From positions 1 to 64,000 of the forward strand of contig JAJZPG010000015.1 in NCBI GenBank assembly GCA_021811235.1: a stretch of DNA of 64,000 nt, in the 5' to 3' direction. The notes under the pieces were generated by a model. That model was not told the DNA's origin, did no database searches, and worked only from the letters and a program-made list of their open reading frames with translations. This stretch comes from Pseudomonadota bacterium (lineage in GTDB: Bacteria; Pseudomonadota; Gammaproteobacteria; Burkholderiales; Thiobacillaceae). Position numbers and translations under genes: made by a program. This document shows, piece by piece, positions 53,587 to 62,844 of this stretch (position 1 is the stretch's first letter; every line of letters starts with the position of its first letter).

Positions 53587-55227
53587 TTGATCGCCGCACT
53601 GGAATCCTGGCGAGCCGGGCTGTTCCACCGGCGCCATCTCATGCGCAACGTCGGCGCCGGTCTGGTCGTCGGCGTGGTGGCCTTGCCGCTGGCCATGGCC
53701 TTCGCGATCGCCAGTGGCGCGCGCCCGGAACAGGGCATCTACACCGGCATCGTCGCCGGCCTCCTGGCCGCATTGTTCGGCAGCTCACGCGTGTCCATCA
53801 GCGGGCCAACCGGCGCCTTCATCGTGATCCTGGCCGGCATCACCGCGAAATACGGCATCGACGGCCTGCAGATCGCCACGCTGATGGCGGGGCTGATCCT
53901 GCTGGGCATGGGGCTGGTGAAGCTCGGCGGCATCATCCGCTTCATTCCCACCCCGGTCATCACCGGCTTCACCGCCGGCATCGCAGTCATCATCTTCGTT
54001 GGGCAATGGAAGGATTTCTTCGGCTTGGCGCCGGCCGCCTCCGGCCCCCACTTCCACGAAAAACTGGCGATGCTGGCCGAGGCGTTGCCCGGCCTGCACC
54101 TGCCGACCACCCTGCTCGCCGTCGGCGCACTCGCCATCGTCGTGCTGATGCCGCGCGTGTTGCGGCGCATCCCCAGTCCGCTCATCGCCATGCTCGCCGT
54201 CACCCTGGCGCAGGCGTACTTCCAGTTCGACGGCGTCGCCACCATCGGCAGCGCGTTCGGCGGCATTCCCGCGGGCCTGCCCGAGCTGCACCTGCCGCAG
54301 GTCAGCTTCGCGCGCGTGCTGGAACTGCTCGGCCCCGCCTTCACCATCGCCATGCTCGGCGCGATCGAATCGCTGCTGTGCGCAGTGGTCGCCGACGGCA
54401 TGATCGGCACCCGCCACGACCCCAACCAGGAACTGGTCGGCCAGGGCATCGCCAACCTCGCCGCACCGATCTTCGGCGGCTTCGCCGCCACCGGCGCGAT
54501 CGCGCGCACCGCCACCAACATCCGCAACGGCGGCGACAGCCCGCTCGCCGGCATCGTGCATGCGCTGACGCTGCTTGCCGTGATCGTCGCGCTGGCGCCG
54601 CTGGCGGCGCACATCCCGCTCGCCGCGCTGGCCGCGATCCTGTTCGTGGTGGCGTGGAACATGAGCGAGGCGCGCCACTTCATCGACCTCTTGCGCCACG
54701 CTCCTGTCAACGACAAGGTGCTGCTGCTCATCACCTTCCTGCTGACGGTGTTCGCCGACCTCGTGATCGCTGTCAACGTCGGCGTGCTGCTCGCCGCGCT
54801 CCTGTTCATGAAGCGCATGAGCGAGACGGTGACGATCGAGGGCGAAAGCGACACCAGCCTCGCCAGCGTGTGCCCGGTAGGGGTGCCGAAAGGGGTACAG
54901 ATCTATTCCATCGACGGCCCGCTGTTCTTCGGCGCCGCCGCGACCTTCGAGCGCACGCTCGCCGGTCTGCACGACGACACGCGGGTGCTGGTGTTGAGGC
55001 TGGGTCAGGTACCGATGGTCGATGCCACCGCGATGCAGGCGCTGGCGGACATGACGCGTCACTTCCAGCAGCGCGGGGTGAAGGTGATGCTGTGCGAGGC
55101 GAACGCACGCATCAACGAGAAGCTAACGAACTTCGGGCTGCTCGAACGCGTGGGTCAGGCCGACGCACGCATCGGCCTGCTCGACGTGCTGGCAAGGCTG
55201 CCGACCGAGCCGGCGCCGGCGGCCTGA
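53587..55227 (+). CDS. SulP-family transporter, likely bicarbonate or sulfate
   Basis: A 546-residue SulP protein, shorter than the copy at 47499, with about 12 helices (VGVVALPLAMAFAIASGARPEQGIY and the core GQGIANLAAPIFGGFAATGAI) and a C-terminal STAS domain (about 440-535, with YSIDGPLFFGAAATFE). It starts with TTG. Its immediate linkage to gamma-carbonic anhydrase, and position converging on the RuBisCO operon, make a BicA-like bicarbonate uptake role plausible; the sequence alone does not distinguish sulfate. Confidence 0.87.
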   Translation: MIAALESWRAGLFHRRHLMRNVGAGLVVGVVALPLAMAFAIASGARPEQGIYTGIVAGLLAALFGSSRVSISGPTGAFIVILAGITAKYGIDGLQIATLMAGLILLGMGLVKLGGIIRFIPTPVITGFTAGIAVIIFVGQWKDFFGLAPAASGPHFHEKLAMLAEALPGLHLPTTLLAVGALAIVVLMPRVLRRIPSPLIAMLAVTLAQAYFQFDGVATIGSAFGGIPAGLPELHLPQVSFARVLELLGPAFTIAMLGAIESLLCAVVADGMIGTRHDPNQELVGQGIANLAAPIFGGFAATGAIARTATNIRNGGDSPLAGIVHALTLLAVIVALAPLAAHIPLAALAAILFVVAWNMSEARHFIDLLRHAPVNDKVLLLITFLLTVFADLVIAVNVGVLLAALLFMKRMSETVTIEGESDTSLASVCPVGVPKGVQIYSIDGPLFFGAAATFERTLAGLHDDTRVLVLRLGQVPMVDATAMQALADMTRHFQQRGVKVMLCEANARINEKLTNFGLLERVGQADARIGLLDVLARLPTEPAPAA

Positions 55228-55235
55228 GCGCGGTC

Positions 55236-55532
55236 TTACTCGTCGTCGCCCAGCTCAGGGTCCCAGCCCCGGGCGCGGGCGTCCGCCATGGCCTTGGCGT
55301 AGATTTCCGCGTGCCGCTGTTGCAGCTCAGGCGGCAGGCGGCTGGGCAGGTTGTCGTACTTGTCCCATTCCGCGCTGGTCTTGTCCATCAGCATCTGCAT
55401 GCGCCCCAAGTCCCAACCCGCACAGTCCTCGGTGTCGGGGATGAAGCCGAACACCCGGCCGTCCAGCACGATGCGTCCGAGCTGGGTGATGCCGTGGTGA
55501 TCCTTGTTGAGACCGACGTAAATATTGTTCAT
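55236..55532 (-). CDS. Hypothetical protein, last gene of the cbb operon
   Basis: A 98-residue acidic protein that I cannot assign to a family. It begins MNNIYVGLNKDHHGITQLGR and ends with an acidic tail (WDPELGDDE). It has a single cysteine and a helical C-terminal half (PPELQQRHAEIYAKAMADARARG). It lies 9 bp after cbbO on the same strand, and converges on the SulP gene. Conserved proximity to cbbQO would make it a candidate assembly or regulatory factor. Confidence 0.65.
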   Translation of the reverse strand: MNNIYVGLNKDHHGITQLGRIVLDGRVFGFIPDTEDCAGWDLGRMQMLMDKTSAEWDKYDNLPSRLPPELQQRHAEIYAKAMADARARGWDPELGDDE

Positions 55533-55541
55533 ACGGGGATT

Positions 55542-57899
55542 CTAGCGGGTTAATCCAGCATACAGCATCGGCAGCTTCTCGGGCAGCCGCTGCACGTGGT
55601 CGACGACCATGAAGTTCTTCTGGCCGAAGATGCGCGACACGTAGTTGTCGGCGCGCGGGTCGAGACTCATGCAGTAGGTGGTGACGCCGTTGCGGGCGAC
55701 TTCCTCGACCGCCTTCTTGGTGTCGTAGCGCAGGTACTGCGGGTCGCGCACGTCGATGTCGGCCGGCTCGCCGTCGGTGATGACGATCAGCAGCTTCTTC
55801 GCCGAACGCTGCAATTTCAAATGATGGCCGGCATGGCGTATCGCCGCGCCCATGCGGGTCGACAGCTGGCCGGTCATGCCGGCGAGCTTGGCCTTCGGCA
55901 CTTCGTCCCAGTGCTGGTCGAAGTCCTTGAAACGGTAGTACTCGACGTCGTGGCGGCCGTCCGAACAGAAGCCGTGGATCGCGAACGGGTCGCCCACCTT
56001 ATTGATCGCGTCGGCCAGCAGCACGCAGGCCTGGCGCGTGAGATCGAGCACCGAGTACTCCTGGTCCTGCACCGTCTCGTTGGTCGACTCGGACAGGTCG
56101 AGCAGCACCAGGATCGAGAAGTCGCGCGTCTTGCGCACGCTCCGCATCATGATGCGCGGGTCGGGCTGGTTGCCGAGACGGATGTCGGTGAAGCTCTGGA
56201 TCGCCGCGTTGATGTCGATCTCGTCGCCGTCCTCCAGCTTGCGGATGCGCTGCACGCCCTGCGGCTGCATCGCGTCGAGCAGGAATTTCATGCGGTGGAT
56301 CTCGCGCTTGTACTGCGCGGTGATGGCGTCGATCACCTCGAGCTCGCCGGACTTCGGACGCTTTTCCAGCACGGTCGCCCAGGCCGGTCGCTCGAGCTGG
56401 ATCTGGTAGTCCCACTCGGAATAGTGGAAGGGTTCGGACATCGGCTCCTTCCCTTCCAGTTCGTTGAAGGACTTGCCGTTGCTCTCGTCGCCGATGTTCT
56501 CGTAGGGGAAAAGCTCGGTGCCGAGCACCCAGATTTCCTCGGCGTCGTCGCCTGCAGTCTCGACGTCGATCTCGTTGATCATCTCCATCACGCTCACGTG
56601 CTTGCGAATCTGCTTGACGGATTCGTAGCCGGCGCTCGCCGCCTTGTCGAAATCGAATTCCTCGAATTCCCAGAAGTAGCGGTTGTCGTCGCGGTAGGGC
56701 GCAGTCAGGATGTCGGTACGCGCGTTGAACGGGATCTTCTTCTGCGTCAGGCTGTGCGCCAGCTGCACGCCGATTTCCCACGATGTCTGGTTCGTGTCGA
56801 GCCGGTCCTGCGCCGTGGCGAATAGCGCACGGCCCTCGGCGACCCACGCATCATCGTCCTGGTAGTTCTCGTCGAGCAGGGCGCGCGCCAGGCGGTTGAG
56901 ATAGTCACCCAACGTGGCGCTCATCGCCGGCGTGGCTGTGTGCAGCTTGCACCACAACTGCTTGAGCCCCGGAAAACGGCGGATCGCGAGGGCTTCCACC
57001 CGCGCATCCTCGATGACCGAGATCACCGCCATCTGCATCGGGTTCAGCGCCTCGGCGGAAATCGGCACTTTGGTTTCGACGATGTGCGCGGCGCAGTGCG
57101 CTGCGGTGGCGCGATAGAGCTCGATACCGGGCACCGTCTCCTGCCCTTCGACCGTCCAGTCGTCGTAGGCGTCCGGCAGGTGCAAGAGGTAGTCGGCGAT
57201 GTAGGGGCGGTAACCTTCGCGCGCCTCGAAGTCACCCGAGGTCGGACGCATGAAGAAATCGCGCGCCCACAACGCACGCAGATACATGTTGATGCGACGC
57301 TGCACGTCCACCAGCAGCGTGCCCTTGCGCTCCTTCTGCAGCATCGCGAGCGACTCCTTCGACTCCAGGCCGAAGTACTTGATCTGCTCTTCGTAGTTGG
57401 TACGGTGCGCGTGCGCGCCCCACAGCGCCCAGCGCCGCAGGCCGCCCAGGGTCAGGTGCTGGAACAGCACTTCCAGCTTGTCGAGCATCGGCCGCACGCC
57501 GCGCGGCGCCTGCGCGAGCAGGGTGTTGATGAACTGCAGGTACTTGAGGAAGAGCTCCGCGTCACCAAGGCGGTTGGCGGCGGTCGGCGCGCTGGCGAGC
57601 AGGAGCTCGATCACCGCCCCCGAGGTCTTCGAGGCCAGCATCAGCGATGCGGTGGCCAGGTCGGCCACCACGTCCTCGCCGACCTCCTTGGCCACCTGCG
57701 GCGCCTGCTCGATCCAGGTTTCGACCAGGGTGTCGCCGCGCCCCAGGCCGCGGATGGCCGACACCCCCTTCAGATAGTTGTCGAGCCCGCGCGGCGAAAA
57801 CACCTTGGTCGCCTCGTGCCAGTTGGCCTCTAGGGCTTCCCGGCTGTGCGGCGACAGGTCTTCCAGCAGGTCGGCGTAGTCTTCGAGTTTGATGCTCAT
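55542..57899 (-). CDS. cbbO: CbbO, RuBisCO activase adaptor with VWA domain
   Basis: A 785-residue protein: a long N-terminal helical region and a C-terminal von Willebrand A domain with the MIDAS motif DLSES. CbbO binds RuBisCO and recruits the CbbQ AAA+ hexamer, releasing inhibitory sugar phosphates. Located downstream of cbbQ, separated by 136 bp of repeats. The full length and intact MIDAS argue for function. Confidence 0.95.
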   Translation of the reverse strand: MSIKLEDYADLLEDLSPHSREALEANWHEATKVFSPRGLDNYLKGVSAIRGLGRGDTLVETWIEQAPQVAKEVGEDVVADLATASLMLASKTSGAVIELLLASAPTAANRLGDAELFLKYLQFINTLLAQAPRGVRPMLDKLEVLFQHLTLGGLRRWALWGAHAHRTNYEEQIKYFGLESKESLAMLQKERKGTLLVDVQRRINMYLRALWARDFFMRPTSGDFEAREGYRPYIADYLLHLPDAYDDWTVEGQETVPGIELYRATAAHCAAHIVETKVPISAEALNPMQMAVISVIEDARVEALAIRRFPGLKQLWCKLHTATPAMSATLGDYLNRLARALLDENYQDDDAWVAEGRALFATAQDRLDTNQTSWEIGVQLAHSLTQKKIPFNARTDILTAPYRDDNRYFWEFEEFDFDKAASAGYESVKQIRKHVSVMEMINEIDVETAGDDAEEIWVLGTELFPYENIGDESNGKSFNELEGKEPMSEPFHYSEWDYQIQLERPAWATVLEKRPKSGELEVIDAITAQYKREIHRMKFLLDAMQPQGVQRIRKLEDGDEIDINAAIQSFTDIRLGNQPDPRIMMRSVRKTRDFSILVLLDLSESTNETVQDQEYSVLDLTRQACVLLADAINKVGDPFAIHGFCSDGRHDVEYYRFKDFDQHWDEVPKAKLAGMTGQLSTRMGAAIRHAGHHLKLQRSAKKLLIVITDGEPADIDVRDPQYLRYDTKKAVEEVARNGVTTYCMSLDPRADNYVSRIFGQKNFMVVDHVQRLPEKLPMLYAGLTR

Positions 57900-57903
57900 T
57901 TTT

Positions 57904-58031
57904 CAGGGCCCAGGATTCAGGGGCCAGGGATCAGGGTTGGAGCGGCCTGCGGCCGCGCCGCAATGATTCAAGGATCGCGGGCTTTGCCCGTACCTTCCCT
58001 GATCCCTGAATCCTGATCCCTGATCCCTAAC
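57904..58031. repeat. Inverted GATTCAGGG-type repeats between cbbQ and cbbO
   Basis: Copies of GGATTCAGGGGCCAGGGATC (57910-57929) face the reverse complement array CCTGATCCCTGAATCCTGAT and its repeats (57998-58028), so the intergenic RNA can fold into a long stem. Related units lie at 59345-59441 between cbbL and cbbS. No gene is present. Confidence 0.7.
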
Positions 58032-58035
58032 CAAA

Positions 58036-58839
58036 TCAGAAGAACGTCGACACCGCCGCGTCCAGCGCGTCGCGCATGTCGGGATCGTCGGTGATCGGGC
58101 GCACCAGCGCGACCCGGCAGGCGGCCTGCGGGTTGACGCCCTTGGCGATCAGCGAGCCTGCGTAGATCAGCATGCGGGTCGACAGGCCTTCGTCGAGGCC
58201 GTGGCCCTTGAGGTTGCGGCTGCGTTCGGCGATCGATACCAGCTTGCCGGCGATGTCGGCGTTGACGCCCGATTCGTGGGCGACGATCTCGGTTTCGATG
58301 GCGTGCTCGGGATAGGTGAAGTCGAGGCCCCCGAAACGCTGCTTGGTCGATTGCTTCAGATCCTTCATGAGCGATTGGTAGCCGGGGTTGTACGAAATCA
58401 CAATCTGGAAATCGGGGTGGGCATGCACCAGCTCGCCCTTCTTTTCCAGCGGCAGCACGCGACGGTTGTCGGTCAGCGGGTGGATCACCACGGTGGTGTC
58501 CTGGCGCGCCTCCACCACTTCGTCGAGGTAGCAGATCGCGCCGTGGCGCGCGGCGATGGCGAGCGGGCCGTCCTGCCACTCGGTGCCGGAGGCGGACAGC
58601 AGGAAACGGCCGACCAGGTCCGACGCGGTCATGTCTTCGTTACACGCGACGGTGATCAACGGCTTGCCGAGTTTGTACGCCATGTATTCGACGAAGCGCG
58701 TCTTGCCGCAGCCGGTGGGTCCCTTGAGCATCATCGGCATGCGCACGGAATAGGCGGCTTCGTACAGCTCGACCTCGTCGGCGACGGGACGGTAATAGGG
58801 TTCCTGGGTGATGCGGTACTGATCGACGATGTTGCTCAT
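58036..58839 (-). CDS. cbbQ: CbbQ, AAA+ RuBisCO activase
   Basis: A 267-residue MoxR-type AAA+ ATPase. Walker A GPTGCGKT, Walker [12 protein letters not shown] and sensor NPGYQ are intact. It forms hexamers that remodel RuBisCO together with CbbO. A strong AAGGAG precedes ATG 58839; longer readings lack it. It follows cbbS after a terminator-like structure. Confidence 0.97.
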   Translation of the reverse strand: MSNIVDQYRITQEPYYRPVADEVELYEAAYSVRMPMMLKGPTGCGKTRFVEYMAYKLGKPLITVACNEDMTASDLVGRFLLSASGTEWQDGPLAIAARHGAICYLDEVVEARQDTTVVIHPLTDNRRVLPLEKKGELVHAHPDFQIVISYNPGYQSLMKDLKQSTKQRFGGLDFTYPEHAIETEIVAHESGVNADIAGKLVSIAERSRNLKGHGLDEGLSTRMLIYAGSLIAKGVNPQAACRVALVRPITDDPDMRDALDAAVSTFF

Positions 58840-58866
58840 GGAGGCTCCTTCAAAATGGGGCTTATT

Positions 58867-58912
58867 TGTCCGCGAATGACGCGTTTTCCGGCGCACGCAC
58901 CATTCGCGGGCA
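58867..58912. repeat. Stem-loop ahead of cbbQ
   Basis: TGTCCGCGAATG (58867-58878) pairs with CATTCGCGGGCA (58901-58912) across a 22-nt loop, with one mismatch-type wobble. It lies between the terminator below and the cbbQ Shine-Dalgarno; the 5' end of a processed cbbQO mRNA would begin with it. Confidence 0.6.
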
Positions 58913-58915
58913 AAC

Positions 58916-58949
58916 AAAAAGCCCCCGCGCCCTACGGGCGACGGGGGCT
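58916..58949 (-). terminator. Terminator between cbbS and cbbQ
   Basis: On the minus strand AGCCCCCGTCGCCC-GTA-GGGCGCGGGGGCT forms a 13-bp GC-rich stem with one internal mismatch, followed by TTTTTG. It is 22 bp past the cbbS stop and should end most transcripts after cbbLS, leaving readthrough for cbbQO. Confidence 0.85.
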
Positions 58950-58970
58950 GTTACGGTCTCCCGTCGCGAC

Positions 58971-59327
58971 TTAAACGGTCTTGCCGCGATAGATCACCAT
59001 CGATGCGCCTTGGCTCTGCGAGAAGTTGTCGTAGCCAATCAGACGGACGTGGTTGTTGGGGTTGGCCTTGTGGCAGGCGTCGGCTTCGGCCAGCACGCGG
59101 TCCACATCGGTTTCGCCGAACATCGGCAGCTTCCACATGTACCAGTAGGAGTCCATCATGTGCTCAGGCTCGATGTGCTCGATCGCCGGGTTCCAGCCCT
59201 TCTTCACCAGATACTCGACCTGCTTCTTGATGCTGTCCTTGTCCATCGCGGGCAGGTAGGAGAAGGTCTCGAACTTGCGGCTGGCGGGGTCGCTCAGACG
59301 GCTTTTGTAATCCATCACTTCAGACAT
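58971..59327 (-). CDS. cbbS: RuBisCO small subunit, form I
   Basis: A 118-residue small chain with the family core [20 protein letters not shown], and [17 protein letters not shown]. It assembles with CbbL as L8S8. AAAGGAAATG places the start. It lies 114 bp after cbbL, across repeats. Confidence 0.97.
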   Translation of the reverse strand: MSEVMDYKSRLSDPASRKFETFSYLPAMDKDSIKKQVEYLVKKGWNPAIEHIEPEHMMDSYWYMWKLPMFGETDVDRVLAEADACHKANPNNHVRLIGYDNFSQSQGASMVIYRGKTV

Positions 59328-59344
59328 TTCATTTCCTTTCGATT

Positions 59345-59441
59345 GATGAGGGGTCAGGGGTCGGGATTCAGGATTCAGGGGCGGTGCGGCTACGCCGCGC
59401 GCTTTGTCCCTGAATCCTGATCCCTCAATCCTGAGTCCTGC
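59345..59441. repeat. Inverted GATTCAGG-type repeats between cbbL and cbbS
   Basis: GGGATTCAGGATTCAGGGGC (59363-59382) faces CCCTGAATCCTGATCCCTCA (59408-59427) around a GC-rich centre. The pair can form a stem after cbbL in the mRNA. The units are the same family as those between cbbQ and cbbO. Confidence 0.7.
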
Positions 59442-60863
59442 TTACTTGTGCGCGACGTCCAGCTTGTCCACGGTGTCGAACTCGAACTTGATCTCTTTCC
59501 ACGTTTCCATGGCGATCTTCAGTTCCGGCGAGTTCTTGGCCGCGTCGGTCAGGATGGCCTTGCCTTCCTTCTCGACCTGGACACCCTTGTTGCGGGCTTC
59601 CACACAGGCTTCCAGCGCGACGCGGTTGGCGGCGGCGCCGGCGGCGTTGCCCCAGGGGTGGCCGAGCGTACCGCCACCGAACTGCAGCACGGAGTCGTCA
59701 CCGAAGATGGTGACCAGCGCGGGCATGTGCCACACGTGGATACCGCCGGAGGCAACCGGCATCACGCCAGGCATGGAGCCGAAGTCCTGGTCGAAGAAGA
59801 TGCCGCGGCTGCGGTCTTCCTTGATGAAGCTGTCGCGCATGATGTCGATCCAGCCCAGGGTCGCTTCGCGGTCGCCTTCCAGCTTGCCGACGACGGTGCC
59901 GGAGTGCAGGTGGTCACCACCCGACAGGCGCAGCACCTTGGTCAGCACGCGGAAGTGGATGCCGTGGTGCGGGTTGCGGTCGAGCACGGCGTGCATGGCG
60001 CGGTGGATGTGCAGCAGCATGCCGTTGTTGCGGCACCAGTTGGCCAGGCCCGTGTTGGCGGTCAGGCCACCGGTCAGGTAGTCGTGCATGATGATCGGTG
60101 CGCCGATTTCCTTGGCGAATTCGGCACGCTTGTACATCTCTTCCGGAGTCGGCGCGGTCACGTTCAGGTAGTGCCCCTTGCGCTCGCCGGTCTCGCGGAT
60201 CGCCTTCTCGGTCGCTTCCTGCACGAAGGCGAAACGATCGCGCCAACGCATGAACGGCTGGCTGTTGACGTTCTCGTCGTCCTTGGTGAAGTCGAGACCG
60301 CCGCGCAGGCACTCGTACACGGCGCGGCCGTAGTTCTTGGCGGACAGACCCAGCTTCGGCTTGATGGTGCAGCCCAGCAGCGGACGGCCGTACTTGTTCA
60401 TCTTGTCGCGCTCGACCTGAATGCCCTGGGGCGGGCCGCCGCAGGTCTTCACGTAGGCGATCGGGAAGCGCACGTCTTCCAGACGCAGGGCGCGCAGGGC
60501 CTTGAAGCCGAACACGTTGCCGACCAGCGAGGTCAGCACGTTGACCATCGAGCCTTCTTCGAACAGGTCGATCGGGTAGGCCACGAAGGCGTAGAAACAG
60601 GTGTCGTCGCCGGGCACGTCTTCGATGCGGTAGGCGCGGCCCTTGTAGTAGTCGAGGTCGGTCAGCAGGTCGGTCCACACGGTGGTCCAGGTGCCGGTCG
60701 ACGATTCGGCGGCCACCGCGGCGGCCACTTCTTCGCGATCCACGCCCGGTTGCGGGGTGATCTTGAAGCACGCGAGGATGTCGGTATCCAGCGGTGTGTA
60801 TTCGGGCATCCAGTAAGTCTGCCGGTATTCCTTCACACCGGCGTTATAGGTTTTGACAGCCAT
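59442..60863 (-). CDS. cbbL: RuBisCO large subunit, form IA
   Basis: A 473-residue large chain. The carbamylated lysine is K194 in [10 protein letters not shown]; the catalytic lysine is K168 in [17 protein letters not shown]; loop 6 and the C-terminus are normal. Calls as form IA (proteobacterial, linked to CbbQO). It fixes CO2 onto ribulose bisphosphate. A strong GCAGGAGA precedes ATG 60863. First gene of cbbLSQO, divergent from cbbR, as in Thiobacillus. Confidence 0.99.
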   Translation of the reverse strand: MAVKTYNAGVKEYRQTYWMPEYTPLDTDILACFKITPQPGVDREEVAAAVAAESSTGTWTTVWTDLLTDLDYYKGRAYRIEDVPGDDTCFYAFVAYPIDLFEEGSMVNVLTSLVGNVFGFKALRALRLEDVRFPIAYVKTCGGPPQGIQVERDKMNKYGRPLLGCTIKPKLGLSAKNYGRAVYECLRGGLDFTKDDENVNSQPFMRWRDRFAFVQEATEKAIRETGERKGHYLNVTAPTPEEMYKRAEFAKEIGAPIIMHDYLTGGLTANTGLANWCRNNGMLLHIHRAMHAVLDRNPHHGIHFRVLTKVLRLSGGDHLHSGTVVGKLEGDREATLGWIDIMRDSFIKEDRSRGIFFDQDFGSMPGVMPVASGGIHVWHMPALVTIFGDDSVLQFGGGTLGHPWGNAAGAAANRVALEACVEARNKGVQVEKEGKAILTDAAKNSPELKIAMETWKEIKFEFDTVDKLDVAHK

Positions 60864-60970
60864 AGTTTTCTCCTGCGATAGGGGATTCGGGTTTCCGTGC
60901 AACGCCCCAGCGGCCTGACACGATGGAACGCATCATGCAGGAGAAAAATCATCAACAACAGTCGATTTTT

Positions 60971-61005
60971 TCTATTTCATGGATAGACTATTATCTATGA
61001 ATAGA
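60971..61005. promoter_or_regulatory. Putative CbbR operator
   Basis: Two dyads share the half-site TCTAT: TCTAT-N7-ATAGA (60971-60987) and TCTAT-GA-ATAGA (60994-61005). They lie in the 164-bp gap between cbbL and cbbR, 22-56 bp upstream of cbbR. LysR-type regulators commonly bind such paired sites, containing T-N11-A. Confidence 0.65.
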
Positions 61006-61027
61006 TCGAGACAATCATCATAACGCC

Positions 61028-61948
61028 ATGCGCAGCCACACAACATTTCGCCAGCTGGAAATTTTCGAGGCCATCGCCCGTCTCGGCAGTTTCACCCGCG
61101 CCTCCGAGGAGCTCTACCTCACCCAGCCCACCGTCTCGATGCAGATGAAGAAGCTCAGCGAAACCGTGGGCGCCCCGCTGATCGAGCAGGTCGGCAAGAA
61201 GATCCACCTCACCCCCGACGGCCAGCACCTCGCCCAGGCCACCCGTGAAATCTTCGCCATCCTCGACCACTTCACCATGTCCGTCGCCGAGCGCCGCGGC
61301 CTCAAGCAGGGCAAGCTCAGCCTGATGGCGATCACCACCGCCTCCTACTTTGCGCCGCGCCTCCTGGGCGAATTCGCCAAACTCTACCCCGGCATCGACG
61401 TCTCGCTGCGCGTCACCAACAAGGAACAGGTGCTCGCCAGCATCGCCGACAAACAGGACGATCTCTACTTCCTCGGCGCCCCGCCGGTCGAGATCGACGT
61501 GATCGCCATGCCCATCATGGACAACCCCATCGTCGTCCTCGCCGCCCCCGACCATCCGCTCGCGCGCCAGAAGAAGATCCCGCTCGAGCGCATCGCCCAG
61601 GAGCCCTGGCTGATGCGGGAAAGAGGTTCCGGCACGCGCAACGCCATCGAGCGCCGCTTCGCCGAAAAGGGCATCGCCGTCAACACGCGCCTGGAATTGG
61701 GCAGCAACGAAGCGATCAAGCAGGCCATCCTCGCCGGCCTCGGCATCTCCGCCCTCTCGCTGCACACCCTCGCACTCAACGCGCCCGGCCAGTTCGCCGT
61801 GCTCGACGTCGAGGACTTCCCGATCCAGCGGCACTGGTACGCGGTGTATCCGGCGGGACGGCAGCTGTCGGTGGTGGCGCGGGCGTTTCTGGATTATCTG
61901 CTGGGGCGGGGAGAGGCCGCGCCTCCTGCGGGCGGCAAGAAAAAATAA
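61028..61948 (+). CDS. cbbR: CbbR, LysR-type regulator of the cbb operon
   Basis: A 306-residue LysR protein with the CbbR-typical N-terminus (FRQLEIFEAIARLGSFTRAS) and winged helix (EELYLTQPTVSMQMKKLSE), then an effector domain with the periplasmic-binding fold. CbbR responds to metabolites such as RuBP, PEP or NADPH to activate cbb genes. Divergent from cbbL with likely operators between. Confidence 0.95.
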   Translation: MRSHTTFRQLEIFEAIARLGSFTRASEELYLTQPTVSMQMKKLSETVGAPLIEQVGKKIHLTPDGQHLAQATREIFAILDHFTMSVAERRGLKQGKLSLMAITTASYFAPRLLGEFAKLYPGIDVSLRVTNKEQVLASIADKQDDLYFLGAPPVEIDVIAMPIMDNPIVVLAAPDHPLARQKKIPLERIAQEPWLMRERGSGTRNAIERRFAEKGIAVNTRLELGSNEAIKQAILAGLGISALSLHTLALNAPGQFAVLDVEDFPIQRHWYAVYPAGRQLSVVARAFLDYLLGRGEAAPPAGGKKK

Positions 61949-62160
61949 CGCATCGGAAACCAGGGGAACGGCGGCCGGCATGGCGAACGCAGCCTCCCCC
62001 ATCTTTCCGCCGATCCAGCCAGAAGCAGGCTGCCTCGTCGCGTTTGTCACAAGAAAACCACGGTTTGAGCCAACCCGTACGCTCCAGCTTGCCTGTCAGC
62101 ACGCCAAGGATGCCTGAACGGCTGTAGCATTAAGTCCTCTCAACCACCCAAGGGGTATAC

Positions 62161-62460
62161 ATGAACAAATCCGAATTGATCGACGTCGCCGCTTCCGAAG
62201 CCGACATCAGCAAGGCCGCCGCAGGCAAGGCCCTGGACGCCATCCTCGCCGCCGTCGTCAAAGCCGTGGCCAAAGGCGACACCGTGACCCTCGTCGGTTT
62301 CGGCACCTTCAAGTCGTCCAAGCGCGCCGCTCGCACCGGCCGCAACCCGCAGACCGGCGCCGAGATCAAGATCGCCGCCTCGACCGTACCGCGCTTCACC
62401 GCAGGCGCCGGCTTCAAGGCTTCCGTCGCAGGCAAGAAGGCCGCCGCCAAGAAGAAGTAA
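62161..62460 (+). CDS. hup: HU-family DNA-binding protein
   Basis: A 99-residue HU/IHF fold: [20 protein letters not shown], the [25 protein letters not shown] arm with the intercalating proline region, and a C-terminal lysine/alanine tail (KKAAAKKK) slightly longer than E. coli HU. A nucleoid protein with its own terminator. AAGGGG precedes the ATG. Confidence 0.95.
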   Translation: MNKSELIDVAASEADISKAAAGKALDAILAAVVKAVAKGDTVTLVGFGTFKSSKRAARTGRNPQTGAEIKIAASTVPRFTAGAGFKASVAGKKAAAKKK

Positions 62461-62497
62461 ATTTCCGGCAGGCCTGCACGCGGGCCTCCCGAAGATC

Positions 62498-62525
62498 AGG
62501 CCACCCCGGTTGGGGTGGCCTTTTT
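62498..62525 (+). terminator. Intrinsic terminator after the HU gene
   Basis: AGGCCACCCC-GGT-TGGGGTGGCCT followed by TTTT, 37 bp past the stop codon: a strong 10-bp stem and T tract. Confidence 0.93.
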
Positions 62526-62844
62526 CATGGGCGCGCTCCGTCGGACTCTGCGATCGCAATTGCCTGAAGCGAGGGACACGGCCATGCGCCTCACCCCCTT
62601 CGCAGACCACATCGGCGGGAATGCCGGCATCGGGATACGGGTTGAAGCCACCGTTTCAACGCGCCCACCGACCCCATCGTTATTTAGGGATGTGAGCAGA
62701 GAGGAAGTGGGCCATGTTCCGACTTCAACGCTACCCACGCCCATCTCGACCTGATTGAGATTCAGGGGCTACCATCCCTGTTCGCATCCCGCCCCCGCTC
62801 GTACAGCTTTTCGCTTCGTCTCGGCTCGCAAAGGACCCGCCACC
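62526..62844. other. Gene-free stretch between the HU terminator and the GST gene
   Basis: About 320 bp with no convincing gene; short open frames here lack family features, codon bias and Shine-Dalgarno. The 3' part should contain the GST promoter, which I could not identify. No repeat was recognised. Confidence 0.5.

Noticed and set aside
57904..58031. CRISPR-like array
   Set aside because: The repeated GATTCAGGGATC units are short, degenerate, inverted, and lack regular unique spacers or cas genes.
62515..62754. 79-codon open frame after the HU gene
   Set aside because: It starts inside the terminator's T tract, has no Shine-Dalgarno and no recognisable sequence.
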